Below, piece after piece: positions 24,272 to 33,614 of a stretch of DNA of 40,775 nucleotides. The position numbers and the translations under genes are program-made. Every line of letters begins with the position of its first letter. The first letter of the stretch is position 1. The notes under the pieces were generated by a model. The model was not told the DNA's origin, did not search any database, and saw only the letters and a list, made by a program, of their open reading frames with translations. The stretch spans positions 1 to 40,775 of the forward strand of contig CANRJB010000004.1 in NCBI GenBank assembly GCA_947630845.1, given 5' to 3'. This stretch comes from an uncultured Clostridia bacterium. GTDB taxonomy: Bacteria > Bacillota > Clostridia > Oscillospirales > Ruminococcaceae.

Positions 24272-24712
24272 TCAGATCACCTCAGCCTTCCCGCCTGCCT
24301 TTTCGATCTTTTCCTGTGCGGACTTAGAGAACTTTGCTGCCTTGACAGTCAGCTTAGTGTTCAGCTCGCCGTCGCCCAGAATTTTAACGCCGTCGCAGAC
24401 TTTCTTGACAAGTCCGCTTGCGCACAGCAGCTCTGTATCAACGACTGTACCCTCTGTGAATCTTTCGAGATCACCGACATTCACAGTTGCATACTCTGCT
24501 GCGAAAATATTATTGAATCCTCTCTTCGGGATTCTTCTTGCCAGCGGCATCTGACCGCCTTCAAAACCGATTCTGACACCGCCGCCGGAACGAGCCTTCT
24601 GACCCTTGTGTCCCTTGCCAGCGGTCTTGCCGTTACCGGAACCGTGACCTCTGCCTACACGCTTACGATCCTTATTGGAATCCGGAGCCGGTACGAGTTC
24701 ATGAATCTGCAT
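24272..24712 (-). CDS. rplO: 50S ribosomal protein L15
   Basis: The 146-residue large-subunit assembly protein binds 23S rRNA through a long basic N-terminal extension: [60 protein letters not shown]. The C-terminal globular part ends [25 protein letters not shown] lies close before the ATG. It is followed by secY after one base, so export and ribosome genes share one message. Confidence 0.98.
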   Translation of the reverse strand: MQIHELVPAPDSNKDRKRVGRGHGSGNGKTAGKGHKGQKARSGGGVRIGFEGGQMPLARRIPKRGFNNIFAAEYATVNVGDLERFTEGTVVDTELLCASGLVKKVCDGVKILGDGELNTKLTVKAAKFSKSAQEKIEKAGGKAEVI

Positions 24713-24724
24713 GGTTGCACCTCC

Positions 24725-24898
24725 TTACGCTTCTTCAACCTTGATGAGGTGGATGATCTTATGGATCTTGCCTGCGGTGCAGGGGTTGTCGGGCTGAACG
24801 GTTACATTGCCGATCTTCCGCAGTCCCAGTGCATGAGCAGTAGCAATCTGATCCTTTTTGCAGCCGATGAGGCTTTTAACGAGTGTGATTTTTTTCAT
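24725..24898 (-). CDS. rpmD: 50S ribosomal protein L30
   Basis: This 57-residue protein is too short for a 60-codon cutoff but clear by sequence: [20 protein letters not shown], then [20 protein letters not shown] and [17 protein letters not shown]. The ITLVKS start and HxLGLRK core are family hallmarks. GGAGGC lies 7-8 nt before the ATG at 24898. It lies between rpsE (12 bp) and rplO (12 bp), the canonical spc order. Confidence 0.97.
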   Translation of the reverse strand: MKKITLVKSLIGCKKDQIATAHALGLRKIGNVTVQPDNPCTAGKIHKIIHLIKVEEA

Positions 24899-24909
24899 GG
24901 TACGCCTCC

Positions 24910-25410
24910 TTAACCGAGGATTTCCTTCACGGACTTGCCACGCTTTGCTGCGACCTCTTCTGCGGTCGTGCAGCCGGTCAGACCTGCGATGGTAGCACGT
25001 ACCACATTGCAGGGATTATTGGAACGCAGGGACTTGGTTCTGATGTCCTTGATGCCTGCCACTTCGATCACGGCACGCACCGGACCACCTGCGATCACTC
25101 CGGTACCGGGAGCAGCCGGACGCATGAGGACTTCGCCTGCGCCAAACTTGCCTACGATCTCGTGCGGAATGGTCGTGCCCTTCAGCGGCACTCTGACCAG
25201 ATTTTTCTTTGCATCCTCGATACCCTTGCGGATAGCATCCGGCACTTCACCGGACTTACCCATACCGAAGCCCACCATACCGTTGCCGTCGCCGACAACG
25301 ACCAGAGCGGAGAATTTCATGATACGTCCGCCCTTGACGGTCTTGGAAACTCTGTTGATGTGTACGACTCTTTCGAGGTACTCGCTCTCTCTTGCATCTG
25401 TATTAGCCAA
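24910..25410 (-). CDS. rpsE: 30S ribosomal protein S5
   Basis: The 166-residue small-subunit protein contributes to decoding accuracy and mRNA helicase activity at the entry channel. The N-terminal double-stranded RNA-binding part contains [40 protein letters not shown] and [20 protein letters not shown]; the C-terminal part contains [20 protein letters not shown]. The [15 protein letters not shown] start has GGAGGGAACACG-type upstream sequence. The length is normal. Confidence 0.98.
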   Translation of the reverse strand: MANTDARESEYLERVVHINRVSKTVKGGRIMKFSALVVVGDGNGMVGFGMGKSGEVPDAIRKGIEDAKKNLVRVPLKGTTIPHEIVGKFGAGEVLMRPAAPGTGVIAGGPVRAVIEVAGIKDIRTKSLRSNNPCNVVRATIAGLTGCTTAEEVAAKRGKSVKEILG

Positions 25411-25429
25411 TCGTGTTCCCTCCTGTTCC

Positions 25430-25789
25430 TTAGAAATTCAGACCGTTCTCACGGGCAGCCTCTGCAAGAGCCTGCACTCTTCCGTGATACAGGTAGCCGC
25501 CTCTGTCAAAGACAACATCTGTGATGCCCTTTTCCTTGGCAGCCTGTGCGATCATCTCGCCGACCTTTTTTGCGCCCTCGACGTTGCCGCCGTTGCCTTC
25601 AAAGCCTTTCACCTTGCTTGAGGCACTTGCGAGTGTCACGCCCTGCACATCGTCAATGATCTGTGCATAGATGTGCTTGTTGCTGCGGAACACATTAAGT
25701 CTCGGAACTTCGGGAGTCCCGGAGATCTTTCTGCGCACACGGGCATGTCTCTTAAGACGAGCCTTGTTGCTGTCGAACTTTTTAATCAT
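25430..25789 (-). CDS. rplR: 50S ribosomal protein L18
   Basis: The 119-residue protein binds 5S rRNA together with L5 and L25. It has a basic N-terminus ([40 protein letters not shown]) and a globular core ([38 protein letters not shown]). It ends AARENGLNF, the standard C-terminus. It follows rplF by 18 bp. Confidence 0.98.
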   Translation of the reverse strand: MIKKFDSNKARLKRHARVRRKISGTPEVPRLNVFRSNKHIYAQIIDDVQGVTLASASSKVKGFEGNGGNVEGAKKVGEMIAQAAKEKGITDVVFDRGGYLYHGRVQALAEAARENGLNF

Positions 25790-25807
25790 AGCCGCTTACT
25801 CCCTTCC

Positions 25808-26353
25808 TTACTTCTTACCCTTACCAGCCTTGCCTTCCTTGCGGATAATGCGCTCGCCGAGATAATGGATACCCTTGCCCTTGTAAGGCTCAGGCAGTCT
25901 CTTCTCACGCACCTCTGCGGCAAACTGACCTACCTTCTGCTTATCAATACCCTTGATGACGATCTGGTTGGGCTGCGGAACATCGATCTGGATGTCGTCC
26001 GTTTCAGGAACGATGACCTGATGGGAGAAACCGAGGTTCATGACCAGATTCTTCCCCTGCTTCTGCGCACGATAGCCGACACCATCAATTTCGAGTGTCT
26101 TGCTGTAGCCGTTGACAACGCCCTCCACCATGTTGTGGATGAGGGTTCTTGTCAGACCATGCAGGGAGCGGTGCTTCTTGTCATCGGACGGACGGGTGAC
26201 AACGACCGAACCATCCTCAAGTGCAATGCCAAGCTCTCTGGAAAACTGATGGGACAGTGTTCCCTTCGGTCCCTTGACAGTGACCAGATTGTTTTCAACC
26301 TTCACATCCACGCCGGCAGGAACAGCGATCGGCATTTTACCAATTCTTGACAT
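25808..26353 (-). CDS. rplF: 50S ribosomal protein L6
   Basis: The 181-residue protein sits near the factor-binding centre of the large subunit. Two tandem L6 folds are visible: residues 1-~82 (MSRIGKMPIAVPAGVDVKVE, NLVTVKGPKGTLSHQFSREL) and ~83-175 (GYSKTLEIDGVGYRAQKQGK, RLPEPYKGKGIHYLGERIIR). The C-terminal signature PYKGKGI is intact. The tail KEGKAGKGKK is basic. GGAGGACTATCT lies before the ATG. Confidence 0.98.
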   Translation of the reverse strand: MSRIGKMPIAVPAGVDVKVENNLVTVKGPKGTLSHQFSRELGIALEDGSVVVTRPSDDKKHRSLHGLTRTLIHNMVEGVVNGYSKTLEIDGVGYRAQKQGKNLVMNLGFSHQVIVPETDDIQIDVPQPNQIVIKGIDKQKVGQFAAEVREKRLPEPYKGKGIHYLGERIIRKEGKAGKGKK

Positions 26354-26365
26354 AGATAGTCCTCC

Positions 26366-26764
26366 TTACCATACGTATGCGAGCACTTCGCCGCCGACAT
26401 TGAGCGCTCTTGCCTTCTTGTCGGTCATGATGCCCTTGGATGTGGAAACGATTGCGATGCCCAGTCCTTTACGAACTTTCGGCATATCCTCACAGCTTGT
26501 ATAAATACGCAGACCCGGCTTCGACACACGGCGCAGTCCGGAGATGACCGGTGTTCTGCTGTCCGTATACTTCAGGGTCACTCTGATGATGCCCTGCTTG
26601 CCGTCATCAACGATCTGGAAGTCCTTGATATACCCTTCGTCAGCGAGGATCTGGGTAATTGCCTTCTTTACGTTGGATGCGGGAATGTCGACCGTGGCGT
26701 GCTTCGCAGAGCTTGCGTTACGGATCCTCGTGAGCAGATCTGCGATCGTATCGGAAATTTGCAT
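26366..26764 (-). CDS. rpsH: 30S ribosomal protein S8
   Basis: The 132-residue primary 16S rRNA-binding protein in E. coli also represses the spc operon. The sequence starts [20 protein letters not shown] and ends with the conserved [40 protein letters not shown] is the central family motif. It follows rpsN by 21 bp. Autoregulatory RNA mimicry near rplE was not apparent by eye. Confidence 0.98.
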   Translation of the reverse strand: MQISDTIADLLTRIRNASSAKHATVDIPASNVKKAITQILADEGYIKDFQIVDDGKQGIIRVTLKYTDSRTPVISGLRRVSKPGLRIYTSCEDMPKVRKGLGIAIVSTSKGIMTDKKARALNVGGEVLAYVW

Positions 26765-26785
26765 GCCAATGACCTCCTTCCTGAA

Positions 26786-26971
26786 TTACCAGCTTGCCTT
26801 TTTGACGCCCGGGATCTTGCCGTTGTTGGCAAGCTCTCTGAAGCAGATACGGCAGATACCGTACTTTCTCAGATATGCATGGGGTCTGCCGCAGATCTTA
26901 CATCTGGTATAGGCTCTGGTGGAAAACTTTGGGGTTCTCTGCTGCTTATTGATCATAGCCTTCTTAGCCAT
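26786..26971 (-). CDS. rpsN: 30S ribosomal protein S14, zinc form (type Z)
   Basis: This 61-residue short S14 has a CxxC-x12-CxxC zinc ribbon: [20 protein letters not shown] (about residues 24-43). Its N-terminus ([20 protein letters not shown]) and C-terminus ([11 protein letters not shown]) match the type Z form, also called RpsN1. Some Firmicutes keep a second zinc-free copy for zinc starvation, which is not in this window. It lies between rplE and rpsH. Confidence 0.97.
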   Translation of the reverse strand: MAKKAMINKQQRTPKFSTRAYTRCKICGRPHAYLRKYGICRICFRELANNGKIPGVKKASW

Positions 26972-26985
26972 AGTATAACCCTCCC

Positions 26986-27525
26986 TTAGTCAGCGAACGG
27001 AGCGCCGAGGAGCTTCAACAGCTCTTTTGCTTCTTCGTCGGTCTGGGCTGTGGTGATGAAGTTGATGTCCATACCACGTACCTTGTCGATCTTATCATAC
27101 TCGATCTCAGGGAAAATCAGCTGTTCCTTGATACCGGTGGAATAATTGCCCTTGCCGTCGAAGGAGTTGCCGCTGATGCCTCTGAAATCACGTACACGGG
27201 GGAATGCCACGTTAAACAGCTTGTCAACGAAGTCATACATTCTCTCGCCACGGAGCGTTACCTTCACGCCGATAGGCATACCCTCACGCAGCTTGAAGTT
27301 CGCAACGGACTTCTTGGCACGGCATACGATCGGCTTCTGACCGGTGATCTGTGCGAGGTCGTTCATGATCGCATCGATCACCTTGGAATTATCCTTTGCC
27401 TCACCGGCACCGACGTTGATGACTACCTTGTCGAGCTTCGGGATCTGCATCACGCTCTTGTACCCGAATTTCTGCATCAATGCGGGAGCAACGGTGCTGA
27501 CATACTGATCTTTTAATCTTGCCAT
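26986..27525 (-). CDS. rplE: 50S ribosomal protein L5
   Basis: The 179-residue 5S rRNA-binding protein also contacts P-site tRNA. Signatures: [40 protein letters not shown] and [20 protein letters not shown], with the end [20 protein letters not shown]. The length is typical. The ATG at 27525 is 12 bp after the rplX stop; GGAG precedes it. Confidence 0.98.
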   Translation of the reverse strand: MARLKDQYVSTVAPALMQKFGYKSVMQIPKLDKVVINVGAGEAKDNSKVIDAIMNDLAQITGQKPIVCRAKKSVANFKLREGMPIGVKVTLRGERMYDFVDKLFNVAFPRVRDFRGISGNSFDGKGNYSTGIKEQLIFPEIEYDKIDKVRGMDINFITTAQTDEEAKELLKLLGAPFAD

Positions 27526-27537
27526 CTCGTTTCTCCT

Positions 27538-27882
27538 TTACTCAAAAGACTTGCCGCACTTCTTGCATACACGGAGCTTCTTGCCGTCCTCGAACGTATG
27601 ACCAACTCTTGTTGGCTCACCGCACTTCGGGCACACAAGCTGTACTTTGCATGCATAGATCGGAGCTTCTGCTCTGACGATATTGCCGGACTGACCCATC
27701 TGTGTGGGCTTCATGTGCTTGGTGATCATATTGAATCCCTCAACGATGACCTTACCCTCTTTGGGGCTGACTTCAAGCACCTTGCCGGTTCTGCGGTCAA
27801 GATCCTTATTCTTGTATTTGTACTCGGACTTACCGGTACGAAGGATGACGGTATCGCCTGTTTTTACATGAACCTTACTCAT
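27538..27882 (-). CDS. rplX: 50S ribosomal protein L24 with four-cysteine C-terminus
   Basis: This 114-residue assembly-initiator protein begins MSKVHVKTGDTVILRTGKSE. I start at 27882 because GGAGG lies 8 nt upstream; an ATG at 27897 overlaps the rplN stop and includes that ribosome binding site. The KOW domain (residues ~5-40) and VIVEGFNMITKHMKPTQMGQ are standard. The C-terminal part carries two CxxC pairs (CPKCG near 81-85 and CKKCG near 107-111), where many bacterial L24 have Asp/Lys/Ser instead, so it probably binds zinc. This C+ form is less common than the C- form. Confidence 0.95.
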   Translation of the reverse strand: MSKVHVKTGDTVILRTGKSEYKYKNKDLDRRTGKVLEVSPKEGKVIVEGFNMITKHMKPTQMGQSGNIVRAEAPIYACKVQLVCPKCGEPTRVGHTFEDGKKLRVCKKCGKSFE

Positions 27883-27896
27883 TCCTTGCACCTCCA

Positions 27897-28265
27897 TTAC
27901 AGTACTTCCGGTGCAAGGGAGAGGATCTTCATGTAGTCCTTCTCACGAAGTTCTCTTGCGACCGGCCCGAAGATACGGGTGCCTCTGGGGTTCTTGTCTT
28001 CCTTGATGATAACGGCAGCATTCTCGTCAAAACGGATATAAGTGCCGTCCTCTCTTCTAAGACCCTTAGCGGAGCGAACGATAACAGCCTTGACCACATC
28101 GCCCTTCTTTACCACGCCGCCGGGTGTTGCTTTCTTAACGGATGCCACGACAACATCACCGATGTTCGCATATCTTCTGCGAGTACCGCCGAGGACACGG
28201 ATGCACATCAGTTCCTTTGCGCCGGTGTTGTCTGCAACCTTCAGATAAGTCTGCATCTGAATCAT
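27897..28265 (-). CDS. rplN: 50S ribosomal protein L14
   Basis: The 122-residue protein forms an intersubunit bridge. Signatures: [60 protein letters not shown] and [20 protein letters not shown], all canonical. GGAGGAAGCATCC-type sequence lies before the ATG. It is the first gene of the classical spc block and follows rpsQ by 27 bp; no separate promoter was found for it. Confidence 0.98.
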   Translation of the reverse strand: MIQMQTYLKVADNTGAKELMCIRVLGGTRRRYANIGDVVVASVKKATPGGVVKKGDVVKAVIVRSAKGLRREDGTYIRFDENAAVIIKEDKNPRGTRIFGPVARELREKDYMKILSLAPEVL

Positions 28266-28292
28266 GGATGCTTCCTCCTCTCAATTCTGGGC

Positions 28293-28550
28293 TTACTTAG
28301 CCTTTTCGATGATGCTGACAACACGCCATCTCTTGTCCTTGGACAGCGGACGTGTCTCCATCAGCGATACACGGTCGCCGACCCTGCATTCATTATTCTC
28401 GTCATGCGCCTTCAGACGAACGGTACGCTTGATGATCTTCTTATAGAGCGGATGTTTTACGTTGTCCTTGATGGCAACAACAACGGTTTTATCCATCTTG
28501 TCGCTGACAACAACACCGGTTCTGGTCTTTCTCAGATTTCTTTCAGCCAC
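28293..28550 (-). CDS. rpsQ: 30S ribosomal protein S17
   Basis: The 85-residue OB-fold protein binds the 5' domain of 16S r[43 protein letters not shown] and the family motif [20 protein letters not shown] are intact. GGAGGAGAAACGC lies upstream of the ATG. It lies 18 bp after rpmC, closing the classical S10 block. Confidence 0.97.
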   Translation of the reverse strand: MAERNLRKTRTGVVVSDKMDKTVVVAIKDNVKHPLYKKIIKRTVRLKAHDENNECRVGDRVSLMETRPLSKDKRWRVVSIIEKAK

Positions 28551-28568
28551 AGCGTTTCTCCTCCAATC

Positions 28569-28763
28569 TTACTCAGCGCTCTCTGCTTGACGAAGGCAGG
28601 TCTTGACTCTTGCAATGTCTTTCTTGACAGCCTTGACTCTTGCGGTATTCTCCTGCTGACCGACTGCGAGCTGGAAACGGAGCCGGAACAGCTCATCCTT
28701 GAGGCTGACGAGCTTTTCATTCATCTCATCCACGCTCATCTCTCTGATCTCTGATGCTTTCAT
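28569..28763 (-). CDS. rpmC: 50S ribosomal protein L29
   Basis: The 64-residue helical protein lies by the exit tunnel and helps dock trigger factor and SRP. It starts [20 protein letters not shown] and contains [20 protein letters not shown], the family signature. It ends with a slightly acidic tail (RQAESAE). GGAGGGGAG precedes the ATG. It follows rplP by 14 bp. Confidence 0.97.
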   Translation of the reverse strand: MKASEIREMSVDEMNEKLVSLKDELFRLRFQLAVGQQENTARVKAVKKDIARVKTCLRQAESAE

Positions 28764-28777
28764 GCGACTCCCCTCCT

Positions 28778-29203
28778 TTACTCAGCCTGCGATGCAGTTT
28801 CTTTCACAACAAACTTGCACTTGATGGGAAGCTTATGCATTGCAAGACGCATAGCCTCTCTTGCCGTTTCCTCCGGCACTCCCTTGATCTCGAACAGCAC
28901 TCTGCCCGGCTTTACAACAGCTACCCAGTATTCCGGGGAACCTTTACCGGAACCCATACGAGTTTCTGCCGGTTTTTCAGTGATAGGCTTGTCGGGGAAG
29001 ATCTTGATCCAAACCTGACCGCCACGCTTGATGTAACGGGTCATGGCGATACGGGCAGACTCGATCTGATTGGATGTGATCCAAGCCGGCTCAAGTGCCT
29101 GCAAACCAAAATCACCGTAAGTGACGGTATTACCTCTGTATGCCTTACCGGTCAGACGTCCTCTGTGGACTCTGCGGTACTTGACTCTCTTCGGAAGCAG
29201 CAT
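28778..29203 (-). CDS. rplP: 50S ribosomal protein L16
   Basis: The 141-residue protein sits near the A-site finger and is essential for peptidyl transfer. [60 protein letters not shown] and [20 protein letters not shown] are the family motifs. Its ATG overlaps the rpsC stop by one base (TAATG), so the two are coupled. Confidence 0.98.
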   Translation of the reverse strand: MLLPKRVKYRRVHRGRLTGKAYRGNTVTYGDFGLQALEPAWITSNQIESARIAMTRYIKRGGQVWIKIFPDKPITEKPAETRMGSGKGSPEYWVAVVKPGRVLFEIKGVPEETAREAMRLAMHKLPIKCKFVVKETASQAE

Positions 29204-29991
29204 TACTTGTTACCCCCTTCTCTTCTCTGTCCGCCGTTATTGCGGTTGCCGGAAGAACGTCTGCCGCCGTCACGACGGTCGCCACGCTTTCTGTCCGGTC
29301 TTGCATCTCTGCGTTTTCTTTCGGTTCTCTCTCTTGCAGCCATAGCTCTTGCAGCATCACCCTTGAGGATCTCACCCTTATAGATCCATACCTTGACACC
29401 GATCTTGCCATAGGTTGTATCTGCCTCTGCAAAACCATAGTCAATGTCAGCACGGATGGTCTGGAGCGGGATCGTACCCTCATGGTAGCTTTCAGAACGT
29501 GCAATTTCTGCGCCGGCGAGTCTGCCGGATACCATGACCTTAATGCCCTTGGCATTGAGTCTCATAGCTCTTCCGATGCTCTGTTTCATAGCACGGCGGA
29601 AAGAAACACGATCCTCCAGATCCTTTGCGATCTTCTCTGCAACGAGCTGTGCATCCAGATCGGGCTGCTTGATCTCCAGAATATTGACGGAGACCGACTT
29701 CTTCATCATCTTTTCCAGCTCGACTCTGAGCTTTTCAATTTCTGCGCCGCCCTTGCCGATGACGATGCCGGGCTTTGCACAGTGGATGTGGATCCTCACC
29801 TTGTCCTCAGCATAGCGTTCGATCTCTACACGAGGCACGCCTGCTGCCTTGAGCTTCTTGAGGATGTAGTTACGAACCTTGCAGTCCTCCACCAGCATGT
29901 CGCCGAAGTCTGCCTTCTTTGCATACCAGCGTGAATCCCAATCCTTAATGACACCGACACGGAGACCGTGCGGGTTTACCTTCTGGCCCAT
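29203..29991 (-). CDS. rpsC: 30S ribosomal protein S3 with basic RG-rich tail
   Basis: This 262-residue protein lines the mRNA entry channel. [20 protein letters not shown] is the canonical start (ATG at 29991, GGAGG upstream); the frame continues 45 codons further upstream, but that part overlaps rplV and is not coding. The KH domain has GIVIGKGG at 75-82. The C-terminal S3 domain ends near [11 protein letters not shown] (211). Residues ~213-262 are an extra tail rich in Arg, Gly, Asp and Asn ([14 protein letters not shown] and [12 protein letters not shown]), making the protein about 45 residues longer than the common 210-220. The tail should be disordered and RNA-binding. It overlaps rplP by one base. 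Confidence 0.96.
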   Translation of the reverse strand: MGQKVNPHGLRVGVIKDWDSRWYAKKADFGDMLVEDCKVRNYILKKLKAAGVPRVEIERYAEDKVRIHIHCAKPGIVIGKGGAEIEKLRVELEKMMKKSVSVNILEIKQPDLDAQLVAEKIAKDLEDRVSFRRAMKQSIGRAMRLNAKGIKVMVSGRLAGAEIARSESYHEGTIPLQTIRADIDYGFAEADTTYGKIGVKVWIYKGEILKGDAARAMAARERTERKRRDARPDRKRGDRRDGGRRSSGNRNNGGQRREGGNK

Positions 29992-30008
29992 ACTTAACCT
30001 CCTTGGGA

Positions 30009-30344
30009 TCAGTCTTGTTCTCTCAGCACAACCGTGATGTGTGAGGTTCTTTTCAGGATCCGATACGCTCTGCCGTGTGCTCTCGGCATGATACGCTTCA
30101 TGATCGGACCCGGTGCCACATAGCATTCAGCGACATACAGTCTGTCTTTATCCATGCTATGGTTATGATCTGCATTGGCGATGGCGGACTTCACCAGCTT
30201 CTCCAGAATGGGGCTTGCTGCCTTAGGAGTGAGGCGAAGCGTTGCCAGTGCCACATCAGCAGGCTTATTTCTGATCAGATCCAGCACGATCTGCACCTTA
30301 CGGGGAGAAATGCGGACATTGCTCAGAGTTGCTCTCGCTTCCAT
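30009..30344 (-). CDS. rplV: 50S ribosomal protein L22
   Basis: The 111-residue protein has a beta-hairpin that reaches into the exit tunnel, where macrolide-resistance mutations occur. [40 protein letters not shown] and [20 protein letters not shown] show the domain and the hairpin, with no visible alterations. It ends [22 protein letters not shown] precedes the ATG. Confidence 0.98.
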   Translation of the reverse strand: MEARATLSNVRISPRKVQIVLDLIRNKPADVALATLRLTPKAASPILEKLVKSAIANADHNHSMDKDRLYVAECYVAPGPIMKRIMPRAHGRAYRILKRTSHITVVLREQD

Positions 30345-30362
30345 TGTAATTCCTCCTTCCGC

Positions 30363-30647
30363 TTACTTCTTACCGTTGTTGGATGTCTTGGAGCCTGCGT
30401 GCCCCTTGAAGGTTCTTGTCGGTGCAAACTCACCGAGCTTGTGACCTACCATATCTTCTGTTACATAGACCGGTACATGCTTTCTGCCATCATGCACAGC
30501 AAAGGTGTGTCCGACAAAATCCGGAAAGATGGTGGAAGAACGACTCCATGTCTTGAGCACCTTCTTCTCTCCTGCTGCATTCATTGCCATAACTCTCTTC
30601 AGGAGTGCCTCTTGTACGTAAGGTCCTTTTTTGACGCTTCTGCTCAT
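30363..30647 (-). CDS. rpsS: 30S ribosomal protein S19
   Basis: The 94-residue head protein partners with S13. [60 protein letters not shown] and [20 protein letters not shown] are all family signature segments. GGAGGAACCGC lies before the ATG. It lies 21 bp after rplB. Confidence 0.98.
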   Translation of the reverse strand: MSRSVKKGPYVQEALLKRVMAMNAAGEKKVLKTWSRSSTIFPDFVGHTFAVHDGRKHVPVYVTEDMVGHKLGEFAPTRTFKGHAGSKTSNNGKK

Positions 30648-30668
30648 TATGCGGTTCCTCCTTTCCGA

Positions 30669-31502
30669 TTACTTGCCGTTGCGGCGTTTTACGATATACT
30701 TGTCTGTACGGTTATGAGCCTTTCTGGTCTTATAGCCCAGAGCCGGCTTGCCCCACGGGGTAACAGGTCCGGGACGTCCGACAGGTGACTTACCTTCACC
30801 ACCGCCGTGCGGATGGTCATTCGGGTTCATAACAGAACCACGGACAGTCGGTCTCCAGCCCATATGACGCTTTCTGCCTGCTTTACCGTAGTTGACGTTC
30901 TCATGGTCAATGTTGGATACCTGACCGATGGATGCCTTGCAGTCAATTGCAACCTTTCTCATCTCACCGCTGGGGAGACGGATGAGGGCATATCCATTTT
31001 CTTTACCCATGAGCTGTGCCATGTTGCCGGCACTTCTGACAAGCTGTGCGCCCTTACCGGGATACAGCTCGATGGCATGGATGAACGTACCGACCGGGAT
31101 GTCAGCAAGCTTCAGTGCATTGCCCGGCTTGATGTCGGCATCTGCGCCGGCACGGACAACGTCGCCCACCTTCAGACCGTGAGGTGCGAGGATATATCTC
31201 TTCTCGCCGTCCTCATACTGTACGAGTGCAATAAATGCGCTTCTGTTCGGATCATATTCAAGAGTCTGAACAGTTGCATCCATTGCTTCCTTATCACGCT
31301 TGAAGTCAATGATACGGTACTTTCTTCTGTTACCGCCGCCTCTGTGACGGACAGTGATCCGACCGTAGCTGTTTCTGCCGCTCTTTTTCTTGAGTGGTTC
31401 AAGCAGACTTTTCTCCGGACCTTCTTTGCTGAGTACGGTGTAATCCGTCACAGTCATCTGACGCCGGGAAGGGGAGGTCGGCTTATAGCTTTTGATTGCC
31501 AT
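30669..31502 (-). CDS. rplB: 50S ribosomal protein L2
   Basis: The 277-residue primary 23S rRNA-binding protein is needed for subunit joining and peptidyl transfer. [80 protein letters not shown] (with the conserved catalytic-centre His) and the end [12 protein letters not shown] are present. A 68-bp gap separates it from rplW and holds a small hairpin (AGGAGC/GCTCCT). Confidence 0.98.
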   Translation of the reverse strand: MAIKSYKPTSPSRRQMTVTDYTVLSKEGPEKSLLEPLKKKSGRNSYGRITVRHRGGGNRRKYRIIDFKRDKEAMDATVQTLEYDPNRSAFIALVQYEDGEKRYILAPHGLKVGDVVRAGADADIKPGNALKLADIPVGTFIHAIELYPGKGAQLVRSAGNMAQLMGKENGYALIRLPSGEMRKVAIDCKASIGQVSNIDHENVNYGKAGRKRHMGWRPTVRGSVMNPNDHPHGGGEGKSPVGRPGPVTPWGKPALGYKTRKAHNRTDKYIVKRRNGK

Positions 31503-31570
31503 TTCTCGTTTTCACTCCTTAATTCATGCGATTTGCAGGAGCATGGCTCCTATACTGACAGGCAGTTCTC

Positions 31571-31903
31571 TTAGAACATGCCCTCGAAGAATTCGATCGT
31601 ACCTCTCTTCTTGTCAGCCTTCTTTGTACCCTTTTCGTTATCCGGCTCAGGGTTGACGGTGACGATTGCCTTCTTGTAGGAAGAGGTCTTGCCGACGAAT
31701 CTGCCCATTCTCTTCTGCTTGCCGTCGCAGTTCACAGTGTTGACCTTTGTGACCTCCACATTGAACAGCGTCTCAACAGCGTCCTTGATCTCGAGCTTAT
31801 TGGCATCCTTTGCCACTTCAAAGGTGTACTTGTTCAGACTCAGGTTGTCCGTAGCCTGCTCGGTGATGATCGGGCGGATGATGATATCCTGCGGTGCTTT
31901 CAT
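31571..31903 (-). CDS. rplW: 50S ribosomal protein L23
   Basis: This 110-residue tunnel-exit protein is the docking point for SRP and trigger factor. [40 protein letters not shown] and [20 protein letters not shown] match the family. Its C-terminus is slightly extended by an acidic/basic linker ([18 protein letters not shown]) before [10 protein letters not shown]. Its ATG overlaps the rplD stop by one base. Confidence 0.97.
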   Translation of the reverse strand: MKAPQDIIIRPIITEQATDNLSLNKYTFEVAKDANKLEIKDAVETLFNVEVTKVNTVNCDGKQKRMGRFVGKTSSYKKAIVTVNPEPDNEKGTKKADKKRGTIEFFEGMF

Positions 31904-32526
31904 TATGCGTACACCTCCTCGATTTTTGCGATGGCACTCTTGGAGGCAATAAACTTACCGCCGTTGAGAATGTCATATACATTCAGGGTGTTGACCGCTG
32001 CGGTTCTGACACCCGGGATATTGGCTGCACTCTTATACACCTTGGGGTCTGCCTCTGCTGTAACGATGAGAGCCTTCTTTTCCACACCGAGTGCTTTGAG
32101 CATTGCAACGATGGTCTTGGTCTTATACTCATCTACTGTCAGGGTATCGAGAACGATCAGATTGCCCTCTAACACCTTGGTGGAAAGTGCGGACTTCATA
32201 GCGAGTCTGCGTACTTTCTTATTGAGCGTATATCTATAGCTTCTCGGCTTCGGACCGATTGCCACGCCGCCGTGTGTCCACTGCGGAGCACGGATAGAGC
32301 CCTGTCTTGCATGACCTGTATCCTTCTGTCTCCACGGCTTTTTGCCGCCGCCACGTACCTCGGTACGGGTGAGCGTGGACTGTGTGCCCTGGCGCTGGTT
32401 TGCGAGGTAGTTCACAACTGCCGCATGCATCACGGAAACATTCGGCTCAATGCCAAACACTGCATCAGAAAGCTCTGTTTCAGACACCTGTGTGCCAGCC
32501 ATATCTACTACTTTTACAGTTGCCAT
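31903..32526 (-). CDS. rplD: 50S ribosomal protein L4
   Basis: The 207-residue tunnel protein is, in several bacteria, the repressor of its own S10 operon through the leader [43 protein letters not shown], the tunnel loop [20 protein letters not shown] and [20 protein letters not shown] are present. GGGAGGAAACG precedes the ATG. The leader upstream of rpsJ is the natural candidate target for feedback. Confidence 0.98.
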   Translation of the reverse strand: MATVKVVDMAGTQVSETELSDAVFGIEPNVSVMHAAVVNYLANQRQGTQSTLTRTEVRGGGKKPWRQKDTGHARQGSIRAPQWTHGGVAIGPKPRSYRYTLNKKVRRLAMKSALSTKVLEGNLIVLDTLTVDEYKTKTIVAMLKALGVEKKALIVTAEADPKVYKSAANIPGVRTAAVNTLNVYDILNGGKFIASKSAIAKIEEVYA

Positions 32527-32543
32527 TTACGTTTCCTCCCTTC

Positions 32544-33173
32544 TTACGCCTTCACACTATCGACGATAGTCACAATACCGCCCTTGGGACCCGGAATCGC
32601 ACCCTTGATGGCGATGAGATTGTTTTCAGCATCCACCTTAACAACCTCCAGATTCTGGACCGTCACCTTCTCGGCGCCCATATGTCCAGCCATGCCCTTG
32701 CCTTTGTAGATTCTGGACGGCGAGGAGCATGCACCCATGGAACCTGCCTGTCTGTGAACAGGACCTGTACCGTGAGTTTCCTTCAGTCTGTGCTGGTTGT
32801 GACGCTTGATCGCACCTTGGAAGCCCTTACCTTTGCTTGTTCCGGATACATCCACGATGTCGCCGACTGCAAATGTATCAGCCTTTACAAGGCTGCCTGC
32901 CTCCAGATCGCAGTTATCCAGACGGAATTCTTTCAGAGTCCTCTTGTAGCCTGCATTTGCTTTGTCAAAGTGACCCTTCATAGGCTTGTTGACTCTGGCT
33001 GCCTTCTTGTCGCCGTAGCCGAGCTGCACCGCTGCATAACCGTCGTTTTCTACAGTCTTGACCTGTACAACAACGCACGGACCTGCCTCTACGACCGTTA
33101 CCGGAATCACTTTGCCGTTATCATCGAAGATCTGGGTCATACCGATCTTCTTGGCGATAATGCCTTTCTGCAT
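32544..33173 (-). CDS. rplC: 50S ribosomal protein L3
   Basis: The 209-residue assembly-initiator protein has a loop that reaches the peptidyl transferase centre. [60 protein letters not shown] (loop with the methylated Gln position) and [20 protein letters not shown] are conserved. AAGGAGG lies 8 nt before the ATG. An unusually long gap (126 bp) separates it from rpsJ and carries tandem hairpins. Confidence 0.98.
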   Translation of the reverse strand: MQKGIIAKKIGMTQIFDDNGKVIPVTVVEAGPCVVVQVKTVENDGYAAVQLGYGDKKAARVNKPMKGHFDKANAGYKRTLKEFRLDNCDLEAGSLVKADTFAVGDIVDVSGTSKGKGFQGAIKRHNQHRLKETHGTGPVHRQAGSMGACSSPSRIYKGKGMAGHMGAEKVTVQNLEVVKVDAENNLIAIKGAIPGPKGGIVTIVDSVKA

Positions 33174-33196
33174 GATAGTTCCTCCTTATCTGAGTT

Positions 33197-33251
33197 ATTG
33201 GTCGGATCTTTCCGACATGACTCCGTCATTGGTCGGGATATCCGACATGAC
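33197..33251 (-). repeat. Tandem hairpin repeat between rpsJ and rplC
   Basis: Two near-identical units of 24-25 bp stand in direct repeat at 33197-33221 and 33228-33251. Each begins ATTGGTCGG and ends CCGACATGAC. Each forms a GTCGG/CCGAC hairpin, and the second is extended by TCAT/ATGA. There is no U tract, so they are not terminators. In an operon whose other gaps are mostly under 30 bp this is an outlier. They may be processing or stabilising sites, or protein-binding RNA. Confidence 0.65.
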
Positions 33252-33299
33252 AGAGGATCTCCACTCTCTTTCTTTATTAAGGAGCAGAGCTGATGGAAT

Positions 33300-33614
33300 T
33301 TACTTGACTTCCATCACGATGTCAACGCCTGCCGGAAGTTCGAGCTTCTGGAGGGTATCCATCGTCTTGGGGGTAGGACGCAGAACGTCGATCAGTCGCT
33401 TATGGGTACGCTGCTCGAACTGCTCACGGCTGTACTTATACTTGTGAACGGCACGCAGGATGGTTACGATCTCCTTTTCTGTCGGCAACGGGATAGGACC
33501 GGATACCGATGCGCCGCTTCTCTTTGCTGCCTCCACGATCTTAGCTGCTGCGGAGTCAACAGTTGCATGCTCATAGCCCTTGATCTTGATTCTGATCTTT
33601 TCGCTTACTGCCAT
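33300..33614 (-). CDS. rpsJ: 30S ribosomal protein S10
   Basis: The 104-residue protein is part of the small-subunit head and, as NusE, joins NusB in antitermination. [60 protein letters not shown] and [20 protein letters not shown] are the family segments. AAGGAGG lies 11 nt before the ATG. It is the first gene of the S10 operon, behind a roughly 310-nt leader with its own terminator. Confidence 0.98.
   Translation of the reverse strand: MAVSEKIRIKIKGYEHATVDSAAAKIVEAAKRSGASVSGPIPLPTEKEIVTILRAVHKYKYSREQFEQRTHKRLIDVLRPTPKTMDTLQKLELPAGVDIVMEVK

Noticed and set aside
29145-29555. Long antisense frames within the ribosomal cluster (also on the plus strand at 19721-20344 and 25673-26350)
   Set aside because: These are shadows of highly expressed, codon-biased ribosomal genes; none has a family signature or ribosome binding site.
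29992-30126. Upstream extension of rpsC
   Set aside because: It overlaps rplV in another frame, and the canonical MGQKVNPHG start has its own ribosome binding site.
33197-33251. CRISPR-like repeat
   Set aside because: There are only two units with a 6-bp gap and no spacers.
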